Source: Pseudomonas gessardii (GTDB lineage Bacteria; Pseudomonadota; Gammaproteobacteria; Pseudomonadales; Pseudomonadaceae). From it: a stretch of 64,000 nucleotides of DNA. Below the pieces are notes generated by a model, which worked only from the letters and a program-made list of their open reading frames with translations, did not search any database and was not told the DNA's origin. The translations under genes and the position numbers were made by a program. The stretch is from positions 62,001 to 126,000 of the forward strand of contig NZ_MNPU01000001.1 in NCBI RefSeq assembly GCF_001983165.1, in the 5' to 3' direction. The number at the start of each line of letters is the position of its first letter. The stretch's first letter is position 1. Below, piece after piece: positions 1 through 7,386 of this stretch.

Positions 1-595
1 GCACGCCATGGTAGCGCAGGCGATCGACGCCGCCCCAGACCGCCACGTCGCCATGGAACAACGAGATTTTCTGCGTCTTGTCACTGCGCTGATGGCCGCC
101 AAACAGAAACACCGCCGGCAGCCCCAGGGACACTGAAACCACGGGAGCATTGTAGTTGCGCTCGTTCTTGTCCTGGTGCAGCGACATCCGGGCGCCCGGT
201 ACATAGCGGTTGATCAGGCAGGCGTCGGGCGCAAAGGCGTCGAAGCCTGCGGCGCTGGCAGCATCGATCGCCAGCTCGCACAGTATGGGCGGCATGCCGG
301 GCCAGGGTTGCTGGCGCTCGGGGTCAAGCGGGCTGTAGCGATAGCCCTGGGTGGTGGTGGTCCAGCCCAGCTCGCCACAACTGCTTAGGGCCGCCGACAT
401 GGTAAAGCCCCCGGGGGTGACCATATGGCGGAAGGGGGACTGGGCCAGGACCGCGCGCAACTCGGGCAAGACACGCTCAAGCCAGGGCAGGGCATAGCCC
501 CTGAGGACGTAGGATTGTTCGCCGATTTGCTCGCGACGGGCCGGTTGTTGCAGGGCCTCGTCGCTGAACAGGTCGCCGGTGGAATGCGGGTCCAT
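1..595 (-). CDS. alkB: AlkB-type alkylated-DNA repair dioxygenase (3' end outside window)
   Basis: Fe(II)/2-oxoglutarate dioxygenase that oxidatively removes methyl groups such as 1-methyladenine and 3-methylcytosine from DNA. 198 codons are visible; the family is usually about 215-225 residues, so only the C-terminus is missing. The reading contains the HxD iron motif (His-Gln-Asp, in the MSLHQDKNERNYNAP stretch) and, at the window edge, the RYHGV segment carrying the second iron histidine. The C-terminal arginines that bind 2-oxoglutarate lie outside. The start ATG (593-595) lies 31 bases downstream of the stop of the small gene at 627-800, so the two may be cotranscribed. There is no sign of SOS or Ada control in the visible DNA. 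Confidence 0.93.
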   Translation of the reverse strand, partial: MDPHSTGDLFSDEALQQPARREQIGEQSYVLRGYALPWLERVLPELRAVLAQSPFRHMVTPGGFTMSAALSSCGELGWTTTTQGYRYSPLDPERQQPWPGMPPILCELAIDAASAAGFDAFAPDACLINRYVPGARMSLHQDKNERNYNAPVVSVSLGLPAVFLFGGHQRSDKTQKISLFHGDVAVWGGVDRLRYHGV

Positions 596-626
596 GTTGC
601 ACAATCACTCCGCTGCTGGTGAGGGT

Positions 627-800
627 TTACAGGGCCTTGCTCACGGTGATTTCAGTGATTTGGTCACTGGCCTCGTGGATTTTCGCCAAGGCTGCTTGGG
701 CTTCTTCAGTGCTGGCCGACTGCAATTGGGCAAATTCAAAACGGCGTTCGCCGTTGAGCTTGTATTTGATGACGTATTTAGTGGTCTGGTTCACGGGCAT
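627..800 (-). CDS. Small conserved hypothetical protein (57 aa)
   Basis: A 57-residue reading beginning MPVNQTTKYVIKY and ending ITEITVSKAL. It is soluble, with no signal peptide and no cysteines. The pattern suggests a beta-rich N-terminus followed by an alanine-rich helix (residues about 28-45). It sits 23 bases after the DUF1883 gene and 31 bases before alkB on the same strand, and its codon usage matches its neighbours, which supports it as a real gene. I recognise no function; proteins like this occur as short conserved hypotheticals in pseudomonads. Confidence 0.6.
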   Translation of the reverse strand: MPVNQTTKYVIKYKLNGERRFEFAQLQSASTEEAQAALAKIHEASDQITEITVSKAL

Positions 801-823
801 TCCTGTGGCGTAAGGCGGCGCAA

Positions 824-1126
824 TCAGCTGAGTTTGCTGCTGGTGCGGCGGACAATGCGGATTTTATGGGACAAGGCCGGCTTGCGGGTAACGCTGATGG
901 CGCGGCGCGTCACCACATCCAGGGTAATGTTCCAGAACCCGGTGCTGGGCGCGGTGATCTTGGCCGGGAACGTGTCGAATGCGCCACCGTGATAGGTGTG
1001 GCGACCGCCATTTTTGAAACTGCGAAAATTCGCATCGCTCATCAGGCGGATATTGCAGGTTTGCGAGCATTCAATGACGACAATGTCCCCTTCGTTCAAG
1101 TGTTCACGCTGGTGGATGAATTTCAT
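824..1126 (-). CDS. DUF1883 domain protein (100 aa)
   Basis: The 100-residue protein starts MKFIHQREHLNEGDIVVIEC, typical of the DUF1883 family, whose biochemical role is not established. The N-terminal two thirds look like a compact beta-sandwich: NEGD, CNIRLMSD, and the FKNGGRHTYHGG segment that is strongly conserved in the family. The C-terminus is very basic (ISVTRKPALSHKIRIVRRTS), which could contact nucleic acid, but that is inference. No signal peptide is present. It is the first of three closely spaced minus-strand genes (DUF1883, the 57-residue protein, alkB). Confidence 0.8.
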   Translation of the reverse strand: MKFIHQREHLNEGDIVVIECSQTCNIRLMSDANFRSFKNGGRHTYHGGAFDTFPAKITAPSTGFWNITLDVVTRRAISVTRKPALSHKIRIVRRTSSKLS

Positions 1127-1274
1127 GGGGGTGTCTCCAGAAGGGCTTTTTCTGAAAAATCAGAACGATACGTAGGTTAAGATGGAGTTTATCAGCCCCA
1201 GCACGTTTATTATCGGGTCGTCGTCGACGTCTTCGACAATTTAAAACAGTTATTTACCGATATATCAGGGATAA

Positions 1275-1320
1275 ATCCTACGTGGGCGGGAGAAAAATAC
1301 CATCTCCGCTGTCGTAGGAT
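1275..1320 (+). promoter_or_regulatory. Long imperfect stem-loop in the 5' region of the lipoprotein gene
   Basis: ATCCTACG (1275-1282) is repeated in inverted form as CGTAGGAT (1313-1320). Inside it GGCGGGAGA pairs imperfectly with TCTCCGC, so the whole 46-base stretch can fold into one interrupted hairpin. It ends about ten bases before the GGAGG ribosome-binding site of the gene at 1339. It could be a leader structure controlling translation or a repeat element; the sequence does not decide. Confidence 0.45.
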
Positions 1321-1338
1321 CTTTATCGGAGGTTTTGT

Positions 1339-1689
1339 ATGAAGTGGAGTGTATTGGTTCTGGCCCTGGCAATAGGTGGATGTGCTTCGGTGTCGGACAT
1401 CAAGCAGACACCGCCAACCCTGGCGGTCATCTCCGGGAAAAAACCACAGGAATACGCGGCCTGTGTGGTGCAGAAACTGTCGTCGACCCGGCGTCCGTCG
1501 CAGATCGAGCCCCATAAGGAAGGCGTGCGCGTGATTGTGCCGCAAAAATTCTCGGCTGACCCATCGGCTATTTTCGAGATTGAAGACCGTTCCAGCGGGA
1601 GCAGCATCAAGCTCTACGAGAGCATGTCCAATGTGCCGATCCGTCCGGGTGACGTGAAGAAAGCTGCGGAAGACTGTATTTCCGGCTGA
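1339..1689 (+). CDS. Small predicted outer-membrane lipoprotein (116 aa)
   Basis: A 116-residue protein with a type II signal peptide: charged MKW start, hydrophobic stretch, and lipobox IGGC with the lipidated cysteine at about residue 15. Serine at +2 and +3 suggests outer-membrane sorting. The rest is a soluble periplasmic domain with two further cysteines (about 43 and 113) that may form a disulfide. A GGAGG motif lies nine bases before the ATG. It is monocistronic: a strong hairpin terminator follows at 1726. The function is unknown. Confidence 0.75.
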   Translation: MKWSVLVLALAIGGCASVSDIKQTPPTLAVISGKKPQEYAACVVQKLSSTRRPSQIEPHKEGVRVIVPQKFSADPSAIFEIEDRSSGSSIKLYESMSNVPIRPGDVKKAAEDCISG

Positions 1690-1725
1690 GTCCACGCGCC
1701 ATTCATACGCGATCAACTCCGATCG

Positions 1726-1761
1726 AAAAGCTCGGCCTGCGCTTGCAGTGCCGGGCTTTTT
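1726..1761 (+). terminator. Rho-independent terminator after the lipoprotein gene
   Basis: AAAAGCTCGGC (1726-1736) pairs with GCCGGGCTTTT (1750-1760) with one G-U pair; the 3' arm runs into five Ts. Confidence 0.8.
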
Positions 1762-1819
1762 ATTGCCTGAAATTTCCTACGCGGCGGTTGTGACTGTCAG
1801 CTCATTACCCTACCATTTG

Positions 1820-1848
1820 TATGCTTATGCATTGTAGGTCTAAGCATA
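1820..1848. promoter_or_regulatory. Perfect inverted repeat upstream of tsdBA (candidate operator)
   Basis: TATGCTTA (1820-1827), a 13-base spacer, then TAAGCATA (1841-1848): a perfect 8+8 dyad whose half-site centres are 21 bases apart, about two helical turns. It ends 22 bases before the tsdB start in an A/T-rich stretch that probably also holds the promoter. ArsR-family sulfur-responsive repressors use sites of this kind, but no such regulator is encoded in the window, so the assignment is inference. Confidence 0.55.
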
Positions 1849-1870
1849 TAACTATAAAAATGGAGTCGTG

Positions 1871-2521
1871 ATGATGTCTGTGGAGAGAGTGTTGATGGGT
1901 GGCGCCCTGCTGCTCATGCTCGGCAGCGCGCAGGCGCTGGAAGGCAAAAAGGTATTCAGTGAAGGGGGCGCGCAGCCTGGCGCGGCGGCGTGCATGGCGT
2001 GCCATGGTGCCGATGGCCTGGGGCTGGCCGCTGCGGGTTTTCCGCGGCTGGCGGGGTTGTCGGCGGCCTACCTGAGCAAGCAACTGCATGACTTCCAAAG
2101 TGGCGCGCGCAGCCACCCGGTGATGACATCGCTGGCCAAGGCGCTGACCGAGGAAGAAATCGCGGCGGTGACCCAGACACTGGCGGCGATGCCGGCGCCG
2201 GCCGTGCAAGCCGGCCATCGCAGCGCTACCCCCACCAACCCTGCCGAAAAGCTTGCGCTGCAAGGCGCCTGGGAGCGGTCGATTCCTGCGTGTGTCAGCT
2301 GCCATGGCCCGTCAGGTGTCGGCGTTGGCGAAGCGTTCCCGCCGCTGTCCGGGCAGTCTGCCGCCTACCTGGCCGCCCAGCTCAACGCCTGGCGCAGTGG
2401 CACCCGGCACAATGATCCCAATGACCTGATGGGGCATGTGGCCAAATCCCTGACGGATGATGAAGTGCAGGGGATTGCCAGCTACTTCGCCGCCTTGCCT
2501 GGCCAGGAGGTCAAGCCATGA
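1871..2521 (+). CDS. tsdB: TsdB, dihaem cytochrome c4-like electron acceptor of thiosulfate dehydrogenase
   Basis: A periplasmic dihaem c-type cytochrome of about 216 residues with a Sec signal peptide. Two haem motifs, CMACH (41-45) and CVSCH (141-145), each head a cytochrome c553-like domain, giving the duplicated layout of cytochrome c4. The stop overlaps the start of tsdA (ATGA), and dihaem c4-like proteins encoded directly before tsdA are the known TsdB partners that take electrons from TsdA. GTG 1868, ATG 1871 and ATG 1874 are all in frame; the GGAG at 1862-1865 favours 1871 or 1874. If this is not TsdB, it is a generic cytochrome c4. Confidence 0.82.
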   Translation: MMSVERVLMGGALLLMLGSAQALEGKKVFSEGGAQPGAAACMACHGADGLGLAAAGFPRLAGLSAAYLSKQLHDFQSGARSHPVMTSLAKALTEEEIAAVTQTLAAMPAPAVQAGHRSATPTNPAEKLALQGAWERSIPACVSCHGPSGVGVGEAFPPLSGQSAAYLAAQLNAWRSGTRHNDPNDLMGHVAKSLTDDEVQGIASYFAALPGQEVKP

Positions 2522-3441
2522 AGAACCTGTCATTTGCACCCATGCTGGCCGTGTTGATCGGCGGGCCGGTGTTGGCCGCTCCGATTGCCATGGAAGATCA
2601 GTCGCAATTGCAGGTGCCGGCGGCCGTTCCCGTCGCCACGGCGTTCCAGCCGCCCCAGGAAAGCGAACTGCCCGACAACGCCTACGGCAAGCTGGTGATG
2701 CAAGGCTATGCGTTGTTCGTCGACACCAAGCGCCTGGCCCCGCAGTTTGTCGGCAATGGCCTCAATTGCAGTAATTGCCACCTGGATCAGGGGCGCCTGG
2801 CCAATTCGGCGCCGCTGTGGGGGGCGTACCCGATGTACCCGGCCTATCGAAAGAAGAATGACAAGGTCAACACGTTCGCCGAGCGCCTGCAGGGCTGTTT
2901 CCAGTTCAGCATGAACGGTGGCACGCCACCGGCGGCAGATAGCCATGAGATTACCGCGCTGTCGGTGTATGCCTACTGGCTGGCGAGCAAGGCGCCATTG
3001 GGCGTGGAACTGCCGGGGCGTGGCTACCCCGAGGTGCCGCCACCGGCCAAAGGCTACAACCTGGCGCAGGGGGCCCAGGTGTACAAGGCACAGTGTGCGG
3101 TGTGCCATGGTGCCGAAGGGCAGGGGCAGAAGGTAGGCGACAGCTACGTGATGCCACCGCTGTGGGGCAAGGACTCCTACAACTGGGGCGCCGGCATGCA
3201 CCGGATCAACACGGCGGCCTCTTTTATCAAGCACAACATGCCGCTGGGCAAGGCCGGTAGCTTGACCGACCAGCAGGCCTGGGACGTCGCGGCCTACGTC
3301 AACCGCCACGAGCGCCCGCAGGATCCGCGTCTGGTGGACGGCTCGGTGGAGAAAACCCGCATCAAGTTCCACGCCAATGACGGTGTGAATCTGTATGGGC
3401 AAACGGTCGATGGCGTACTGATTGGCCAAGGCATCCGTTAA
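2518..3441 (+). CDS. tsdA: TsdA, dihaem thiosulfate dehydrogenase / tetrathionate reductase
   Basis: TsdA couples two thiosulfates to tetrathionate, or the reverse, in the periplasm. The 307-residue protein has a signal peptide (about 1-20). The catalytic haem motif is CSNCH (84-88) and the second haem motif is CAVCH (193-197). Cys127, in the GCFQFSMNG segment, matches the unusual cysteine that ligates the active-site haem in TsdA enzymes and separates them from ordinary dihaem cytochromes. Translation is coupled to tsdB through a four-base overlap. Whether it works mainly as an oxidase or a tetrathionate reductase cannot be read from sequence. Confidence 0.85.
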   Translation: MKNLSFAPMLAVLIGGPVLAAPIAMEDQSQLQVPAAVPVATAFQPPQESELPDNAYGKLVMQGYALFVDTKRLAPQFVGNGLNCSNCHLDQGRLANSAPLWGAYPMYPAYRKKNDKVNTFAERLQGCFQFSMNGGTPPAADSHEITALSVYAYWLASKAPLGVELPGRGYPEVPPPAKGYNLAQGAQVYKAQCAVCHGAEGQGQKVGDSYVMPPLWGKDSYNWGAGMHRINTAASFIKHNMPLGKAGSLTDQQAWDVAAYVNRHERPQDPRLVDGSVEKTRIKFHANDGVNLYGQTVDGVLIGQGIR

Positions 3442-3461
3442 ACTATGGGTTGACCACAAAA

Positions 3462-3494
3462 AATGCCGCGCAAACCCCGGGTTTGCGCGGCATT
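3462..3494. terminator. Perfect 16-bp hairpin after tsdA
   Basis: AATGCCGCGCAAACCC (3462-3477) and its exact complement (3479-3494) are separated by one base. On the minus strand the arm is followed by a T-run (the A-run at 3458-3463). On the plus strand only a weak T-rich tail follows, so it may act as an inefficient terminator or stabilise the tsdBA mRNA 3' end. Confidence 0.65.
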
Positions 3495-3514
3495 GTCATT
3501 CTGGAAAACCAAGT

Positions 3515-3745
3515 ATGAAACGTGAATGCGTCAGAGAACGGCATGCAGAGGGTCACATCTCTGCGACCCATGTGATCCAAAATCCAGCCAATTCGGGGGA
3601 ATGGATTGTTTTTTTCAAGAAAAGCGGCGGGCGCAGCTTTTTCCTGGTGGATGACCAGGACGAGGTCGAATCCTTTGAGAAGCTCGATGATCTGATCGAC
3701 ACCATTCGCAGCCTTGGCATCAAGTTCGCCGAGATCCACATGTAG
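3515..3745 (+). CDS. Conserved hypothetical protein (76 aa)
   Basis: A 76-residue soluble protein beginning MKRECVRERHAEGHISATH. The pattern suggests two or three beta strands (EWIVFFKKS, RSFFLVDD) followed by an acidic amphipathic helix (EVESFEKLDDLIDTIRSLG), resembling a small alpha/beta fold. No motif I can name is present. It sits between the tsdA hairpin and a convergent lipoprotein gene. The frame opens further upstream, but ATG 3515 is the first start after the hairpin. Function unknown. Confidence 0.65.
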   Translation: MKRECVRERHAEGHISATHVIQNPANSGEWIVFFKKSGGRSFFLVDDQDEVESFEKLDDLIDTIRSLGIKFAEIHM

Positions 3746-3754
3746 CCGCCCGGG

Positions 3755-4036
3755 CTATTTGCAGACCACCACCACACTGCGGCCCTTGAAGTTACCCACA
3801 TCGGCGCCCAGGGTCTTGTCGCTTTCCTTCAGGGCCGGCGTGCCTTCGGTCCCCACGATGCGGTAACCGGTGCCGGCGCAGGAGGCATCGGCTTTTTCAT
3901 AGCAACTGGCCCAGGAGTTGGCCTCGCCTGAGCAATCGATGGTCAGGCCTTGTTCGCCGTTTTTCAGGTAAATGTCGGAAGTGGTGGTGCAGCCCGCGAG
4001 GGCCAGCAGCGAAGTCAGTGCCAGGATCTTGTTCAT
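3755..4036 (-). CDS. Small predicted lipoprotein (93 aa)
   Basis: It begins MNKILALTSLLALAGC: a classic lipobox (LAGC) with the lipidated cysteine at residue 16 and threonines behind it, so outer-membrane sorting is likely. The mature part holds four more cysteines (DCSGE, SCYEK, SCAGTG, and near the C-terminus), suggesting two disulfides in a small periplasmic domain. It converges with the 76-residue gene; nine bases separate the two stops. The ATG at 4034-4036 is the only start immediately before the signal sequence. No function can be assigned. Confidence 0.75.
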   Translation of the reverse strand: MNKILALTSLLALAGCTTTSDIYLKNGEQGLTIDCSGEANSWASCYEKADASCAGTGYRIVGTEGTPALKESDKTLGADVGNFKGRSVVVVCK

Positions 4037-4174
4037 GAATTGAGTCGTCGTCGTAGGGGTTGGAGGGGCGCTGACACAGTCGTGGGGCGTTGGCGCAAGA
4101 GTATAACGAACTGCCACCTGGCGCGCCTGTGACGGTACGCACAAGATGGCTTGCGCCTTGGCCTCCAGGGTGTG

Positions 4175-5128
4175 TCACGGCACGCCCATCACAAGCACGC
4201 CGCTGCCGCTTACGGGGCCCGGGGTAGGCAGGGAGCCGGCTCGCCGGACCAGGGTGAACGTCACATCGTCGCCTCCCACGCTATTGGTGATACGGGACAG
4301 GAAGGCGCCACCGACCTGGACTGGCGCTCCACCCCGCACGAGTGCGGTGCCGACATCCGGGTTGCTCATCACCAGCAGATTGGCGTTGAACGACGATGGG
4401 ATGCCTTTGTAGGTAATGGTGATCGGCGTGGTAATCCCCGGGTCCGGGCAGGCGTAGGTGAGCCTGCGGTCTCGGCGGATGGTGGTAGTCAGCGGATCGG
4501 TGCCGATAGCCCTTTGGTGTACATCGCCGAAGTTGATCTCGATCGGGTTGTTATTGTTGATCGTGCAGGTTGACGGGGAGATGGTGAAGTTGTTGGCCGC
4601 CGTATACGTGACCGTGAGTTGCGGCCGGGTGGCGTCGAAATTATTTGAACTGGTGAGGCGTAACAGGCCGAGGGTGTCGCCTGTCCGCACGTCGATTGGG
4701 TTGGTTGGATCGTTACGCACCAGGATGTAGGGGGTGATATTGATCGGGTAGCCGACCCCGTTGTTGGGCATGGTCGCCACCCGTATACCCGCCGGGACCG
4801 GGGTATTGAGGAACGCGCCATTGATGCGCAAGCCGCTCCTTTCGGCGGTGAATTTGGGGCCGGATGTCCAAGGCGTCCCTGAGGCATTCCCGGTTTCCCA
4901 GTAGTCCTCACCCCAAACCGGGCCTGCTCCTGCGGTAAATCGGCATTCGAGCCGAGCGCCCTCCATCAGAATCCTCACGCGATCTGTATCGAGTCGCACT
5001 TCTACGGGGACGGTCAGATGGGTGACACGCGCCCACTCACCGCCATTGACCCGACAATCGACAGCCCGTGCGGTCGTACTAACGCTGATCAACAGGAGAA
5101 GCCCAATGGCTCCAAAGAGTCGTTTCAT
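4175..5128 (-). CDS. Fimbrial tip adhesin (two-domain, FimH-like layout)
   Basis: Last gene of the chaperone-usher operon. The 317 residues comprise a signal peptide (about 1-22), a roughly 170-residue N-terminal domain unlike pilins that probably binds receptor, and a C-terminal pilin-like domain. The pilin domain contains the Cys in ISPSTCTINNNN, FGDV, a second Cys in LTYACPD, and an alternating hydrophobic final strand suited to donor-strand exchange. Size and position match FimH-type tip adhesins. The receptor cannot be predicted. An AT-rich 106-base gap separates it from the preceding subunit gene. Confidence 0.78.
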   Translation of the reverse strand: MKRLFGAIGLLLLISVSTTARAVDCRVNGGEWARVTHLTVPVEVRLDTDRVRILMEGARLECRFTAGAGPVWGEDYWETGNASGTPWTSGPKFTAERSGLRINGAFLNTPVPAGIRVATMPNNGVGYPINITPYILVRNDPTNPIDVRTGDTLGLLRLTSSNNFDATRPQLTVTYTAANNFTISPSTCTINNNNPIEINFGDVHQRAIGTDPLTTTIRRDRRLTYACPDPGITTPITITYKGIPSSFNANLLVMSNPDVGTALVRGGAPVQVGGAFLSRITNSVGGDDVTFTLVRRAGSLPTPGPVSGSGVLVMGVP

Positions 5129-5234
5129 TTTGATCTCTCGTTGCTTCTGTAGGCAGGGCCAGGCCAGCGAACAAACAGTCCGTGCAAACCTGGCTGACCT
5201 GAAAGCCTGTGAGTTTGGTTTTTGAGCGGATGAA

Positions 5235-5783
5235 TTACGGATAATCCAGCGTAAAAGTGGAGGTCACGGTGTAGGGACCATGGCCAATGGTCTGATCCCG
5301 GATGGCATTCGGCTCACCCTGGACGTAGGCCTTGAGCTCGATGACATTGCTGCCATCACTCAACACCTGTTCGTCGCTGACGGTATTGAGCGGCAAAGGC
5401 TTATTGCCCGGTGTCTCGATGCCCACGCCAATACCCGAGGCGCCACTCCCGGCATCCAGCGCAAGCAGCCCGGGCAGCGCCGGGTTTTCCCGGCCGCCGA
5501 AGGTGATGGTGACGGTGTTGCCGACCGTGGTGTTGCAATCTTCCAGGTGCAGCTTGAAACCCTTGCCCTGGGAGCGCGTGTTGATATACAGGTGCTTGCT
5601 GGTCAGGTCCCAGAGTTCCAGGGTGATTGCCTCGTCGCCGGGGCGGATAGTGCAGGCTTCTTCAACCAGGTTGCCCTTTATGCGCAGGTTGTCTGCCGCC
5701 AGCCCCTTGGGGATCAGGCCGACGCTGAGCAGCAAGGCCAGCCCGGCCCTTGGCCATCCTTTATGCATCATTTCATGTCCCAT
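5235..5783 (-). CDS. Fimbrial subunit, type-1 pilin family
   Basis: 182 residues with a signal peptide ending near GLAA. The mature protein has the pilin pattern: first cysteine in EEACTIRPGDE, second in LEDCNTT, GGRENP, ELKAYVQ, and a C-terminal strand TVTSTFTLDYP. Among the downstream subunits it looks most like a complete FimA-like pilin. Its GGAG ribosome-binding site lies eight bases before the ATG at 5783; a second ATG lies a few codons inside. It sits between a short pilin-like subunit and the adhesin, the usual place for an adaptor or tip-proximal subunit. Confidence 0.8.
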   Translation of the reverse strand: MGHEMMHKGWPRAGLALLLSVGLIPKGLAADNLRIKGNLVEEACTIRPGDEAITLELWDLTSKHLYINTRSQGKGFKLHLEDCNTTVGNTVTITFGGRENPALPGLLALDAGSGASGIGVGIETPGNKPLPLNTVSDEQVLSDGSNVIELKAYVQGEPNAIRDQTIGHGPYTVTSTFTLDYP

Positions 5784-5794
5784 GGACGGATCTC

Positions 5795-6274
5795 CTACTC
5801 GTATTCGGCCAACAGCGTGGCCACCGCCGTAAACCTTGCGGGGGGCAGGGTGGCCCCCGGCTGTTTGACGGGCACCACCTCCAGGGCCGGTGGCGACGAC
5901 AGGGTGATGTCCAGTGGCGTGTTGAGTAGAAACGGTTGGTCATTCTGCAAGAGCCGAATGCCCAGCGCAGGCACACTGGTTTGCAGGGCGGCGGCGTCAA
6001 AGCCTGTGGGTGTGCCGTTGACACTCAGCCTCAGTACCCATGGCAGTGTGGCGGGGGCACAACTGATGGTGTAGCCGACCCCTCGACGGTATTTCACACC
6101 GTCGACCCGCTTGACCCCGACATCCCCAAAATCCACTTCAATGGTGTTACCTGCATCAATCGTGCAGGGTGGCGGTTCGTTCAGTGTTCCGCTGAAGGTC
6201 AGGTTGGCCGACGCACTGCTGCAAAGGCCGATGGAACACAAGGCGAACAACGCTCGCTGCTGCCAACAGGTCAT
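5795..6274 (-). CDS. Fimbrial minor subunit (pilin-like, 159 aa)
   Basis: Signal peptide (MTCWQQRALFALCSIGLCSSASA) followed by a pilin domain with paired cysteines (PPPCTIDAGN and YTISCAPAT), the D-F-G-D motif after the first cysteine, and a hydrophobic C-terminal strand. It is clearly paralogous to the next subunit upstream: both share PPPC-x-I, V-D-G-V-x-Y-R-R and VPVK segments, so the pair probably arose by tandem duplication. The frame is open to 6325, but GAGGAG before ATG 6274 and the signal sequence fix the start. Probably an adaptor or tip subunit. Confidence 0.8.
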   Translation of the reverse strand: MTCWQQRALFALCSIGLCSSASANLTFSGTLNEPPPCTIDAGNTIEVDFGDVGVKRVDGVKYRRGVGYTISCAPATLPWVLRLSVNGTPTGFDAAALQTSVPALGIRLLQNDQPFLLNTPLDITLSSPPALEVVPVKQPGATLPPARFTAVATLLAEYE

Positions 6275-6287
6275 GGATCGCTCCTCT

Positions 6288-6779
6288 TCATTGGTACTCG
6301 ATGACAAGGGTGGCGGCGGCATCAAATGCCCCTCCTGTCAGACGGCTGCCCGCACGCTTGACAGGCACCGCCTGCACGATCGGAAAGTTTGGATAGGTAA
6401 ACCTCACGGCCGTATTCAGAGGCCAGTCGGCGCCATTGGCGAACAGCTTTACCCCTAGGTCCGTCTTGCGGGTCACCAGTACGCGACTGTCAAACGCAGC
6501 GGCGGTGCCCTTGAGTTCCAGGGTCATGGCGTTGCTGAAGGGCGAGTCGCATGTCACGGTATAAGGCACGTCTCGACGGTAGTTGACCCCGTCAACCCGT
6601 GATGTCAGAAGGTCATTGCCAAAAGGCACATCGAGCGTGCTCCCGCTGTTAATGACACACGGCGGAGGGGCGATGATTTGCGCCCGGATGATCAGATTGG
6701 TATCGGCCGCCACTCCCTGGCTGACCGCCCACAGCAGGCTGCCAGCCAGAATGGCCTGTGCGCCGGTTGCCTTAGCCAT
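6288..6779 (-). CDS. Fimbrial minor subunit (pilin-like, 163 aa)
   Basis: Secreted pilin-family protein with cysteines in PPPCVINSGS and YTVTCDSP, VDGVNYRRDVPYT, and a C-terminal AAATLVIEYQ strand. It closely resembles the following subunit gene, indicating duplication. Two starts are possible: ATG 6797, which overlaps the stop of the upstream gene, and ATG 6779, which has an AAGGG seven bases upstream and a cleaner signal peptide. I chose 6779. In the assembled fibre it is probably an adaptor between rod and tip. Confidence 0.78.
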   Translation of the reverse strand: MAKATGAQAILAGSLLWAVSQGVAADTNLIIRAQIIAPPPCVINSGSTLDVPFGNDLLTSRVDGVNYRRDVPYTVTCDSPFSNAMTLELKGTAAAFDSRVLVTRKTDLGVKLFANGADWPLNTAVRFTYPNFPIVQAVPVKRAGSRLTGGAFDAAATLVIEYQ

Positions 6780-6789
6780 TGCTTTACCC

Positions 6790-7365
6790 TTAATCATAAT
6801 TGAGCCTGAAATCCACCACGGCGCGAAATGCCCCGCTGGTCAGCGGCGCCGAGGTGCGCGTAGGCTGCACATGCCACGTGCGGGTACTGCTGCCCAAGGC
6901 CAAAAACAGTGGTTCGCCCCGTGAGCCCAGCTGTACATCGCGGCCCAGGGCATCGGTCAGGCGCAGGCCCATCCCGGTGATGCCCTGCACTTTGACCAGC
7001 CGTGGATCGTCGGCATCGGCGGGGGCGACAAAGGCCACCGACAGCACCGGTTGAAAGGCACTCCACGCCAGGTTCCCCGTACGTTCGCTGCGGATGCCGC
7101 CTGCGGTGCGATGGCAATCGCTGAACCGCAGCTGGAAAGCCACCGCGGTTGCCTGGTCGCCGGGGCGTTGCAGCTGGCTGGTCGAGACCGCACCCAGGTC
7201 AATGGTTTGATGCAGCGAGGCCATCTCCAGGCTGCAAGGGGTTTCATGCATGGCCCCGCTGATGTTCAGCAGGCCATTCATGCCCTCGATATCATCCTCG
7301 GCGTGTACGCCTCCCACACAGGCCAGCAACAAGCCGCCCAAGATCTTCACCGTATGCAACTTCAT
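6790..7365 (-). CDS. Fimbrial subunit (191 aa)
   Basis: 191 residues with a signal peptide (MKLHTVKILGGLLLACVGG...HA) and a pilin domain: first cysteine in HETPCSLEMAS, TIDLGAVS, second cysteine in SDCHRT, and C-terminal FRAVVDFRLNYD. The layout parallels the second gene of the operon (10776-11336), which shares a C-S/G-L-E start and long GRS/SRGEPL loops, so the two may be related non-major subunits. GGGAGA lies before the ATG. It is encoded immediately after the chaperone gene. Confidence 0.8.
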   Translation of the reverse strand: MKLHTVKILGGLLLACVGGVHAEDDIEGMNGLLNISGAMHETPCSLEMASLHQTIDLGAVSTSQLQRPGDQATAVAFQLRFSDCHRTAGGIRSERTGNLAWSAFQPVLSVAFVAPADADDPRLVKVQGITGMGLRLTDALGRDVQLGSRGEPLFLALGSSTRTWHVQPTRTSAPLTSGAFRAVVDFRLNYD

Positions 7366-7386
7366 GATGTTCTCCCGCAGCAGGCG

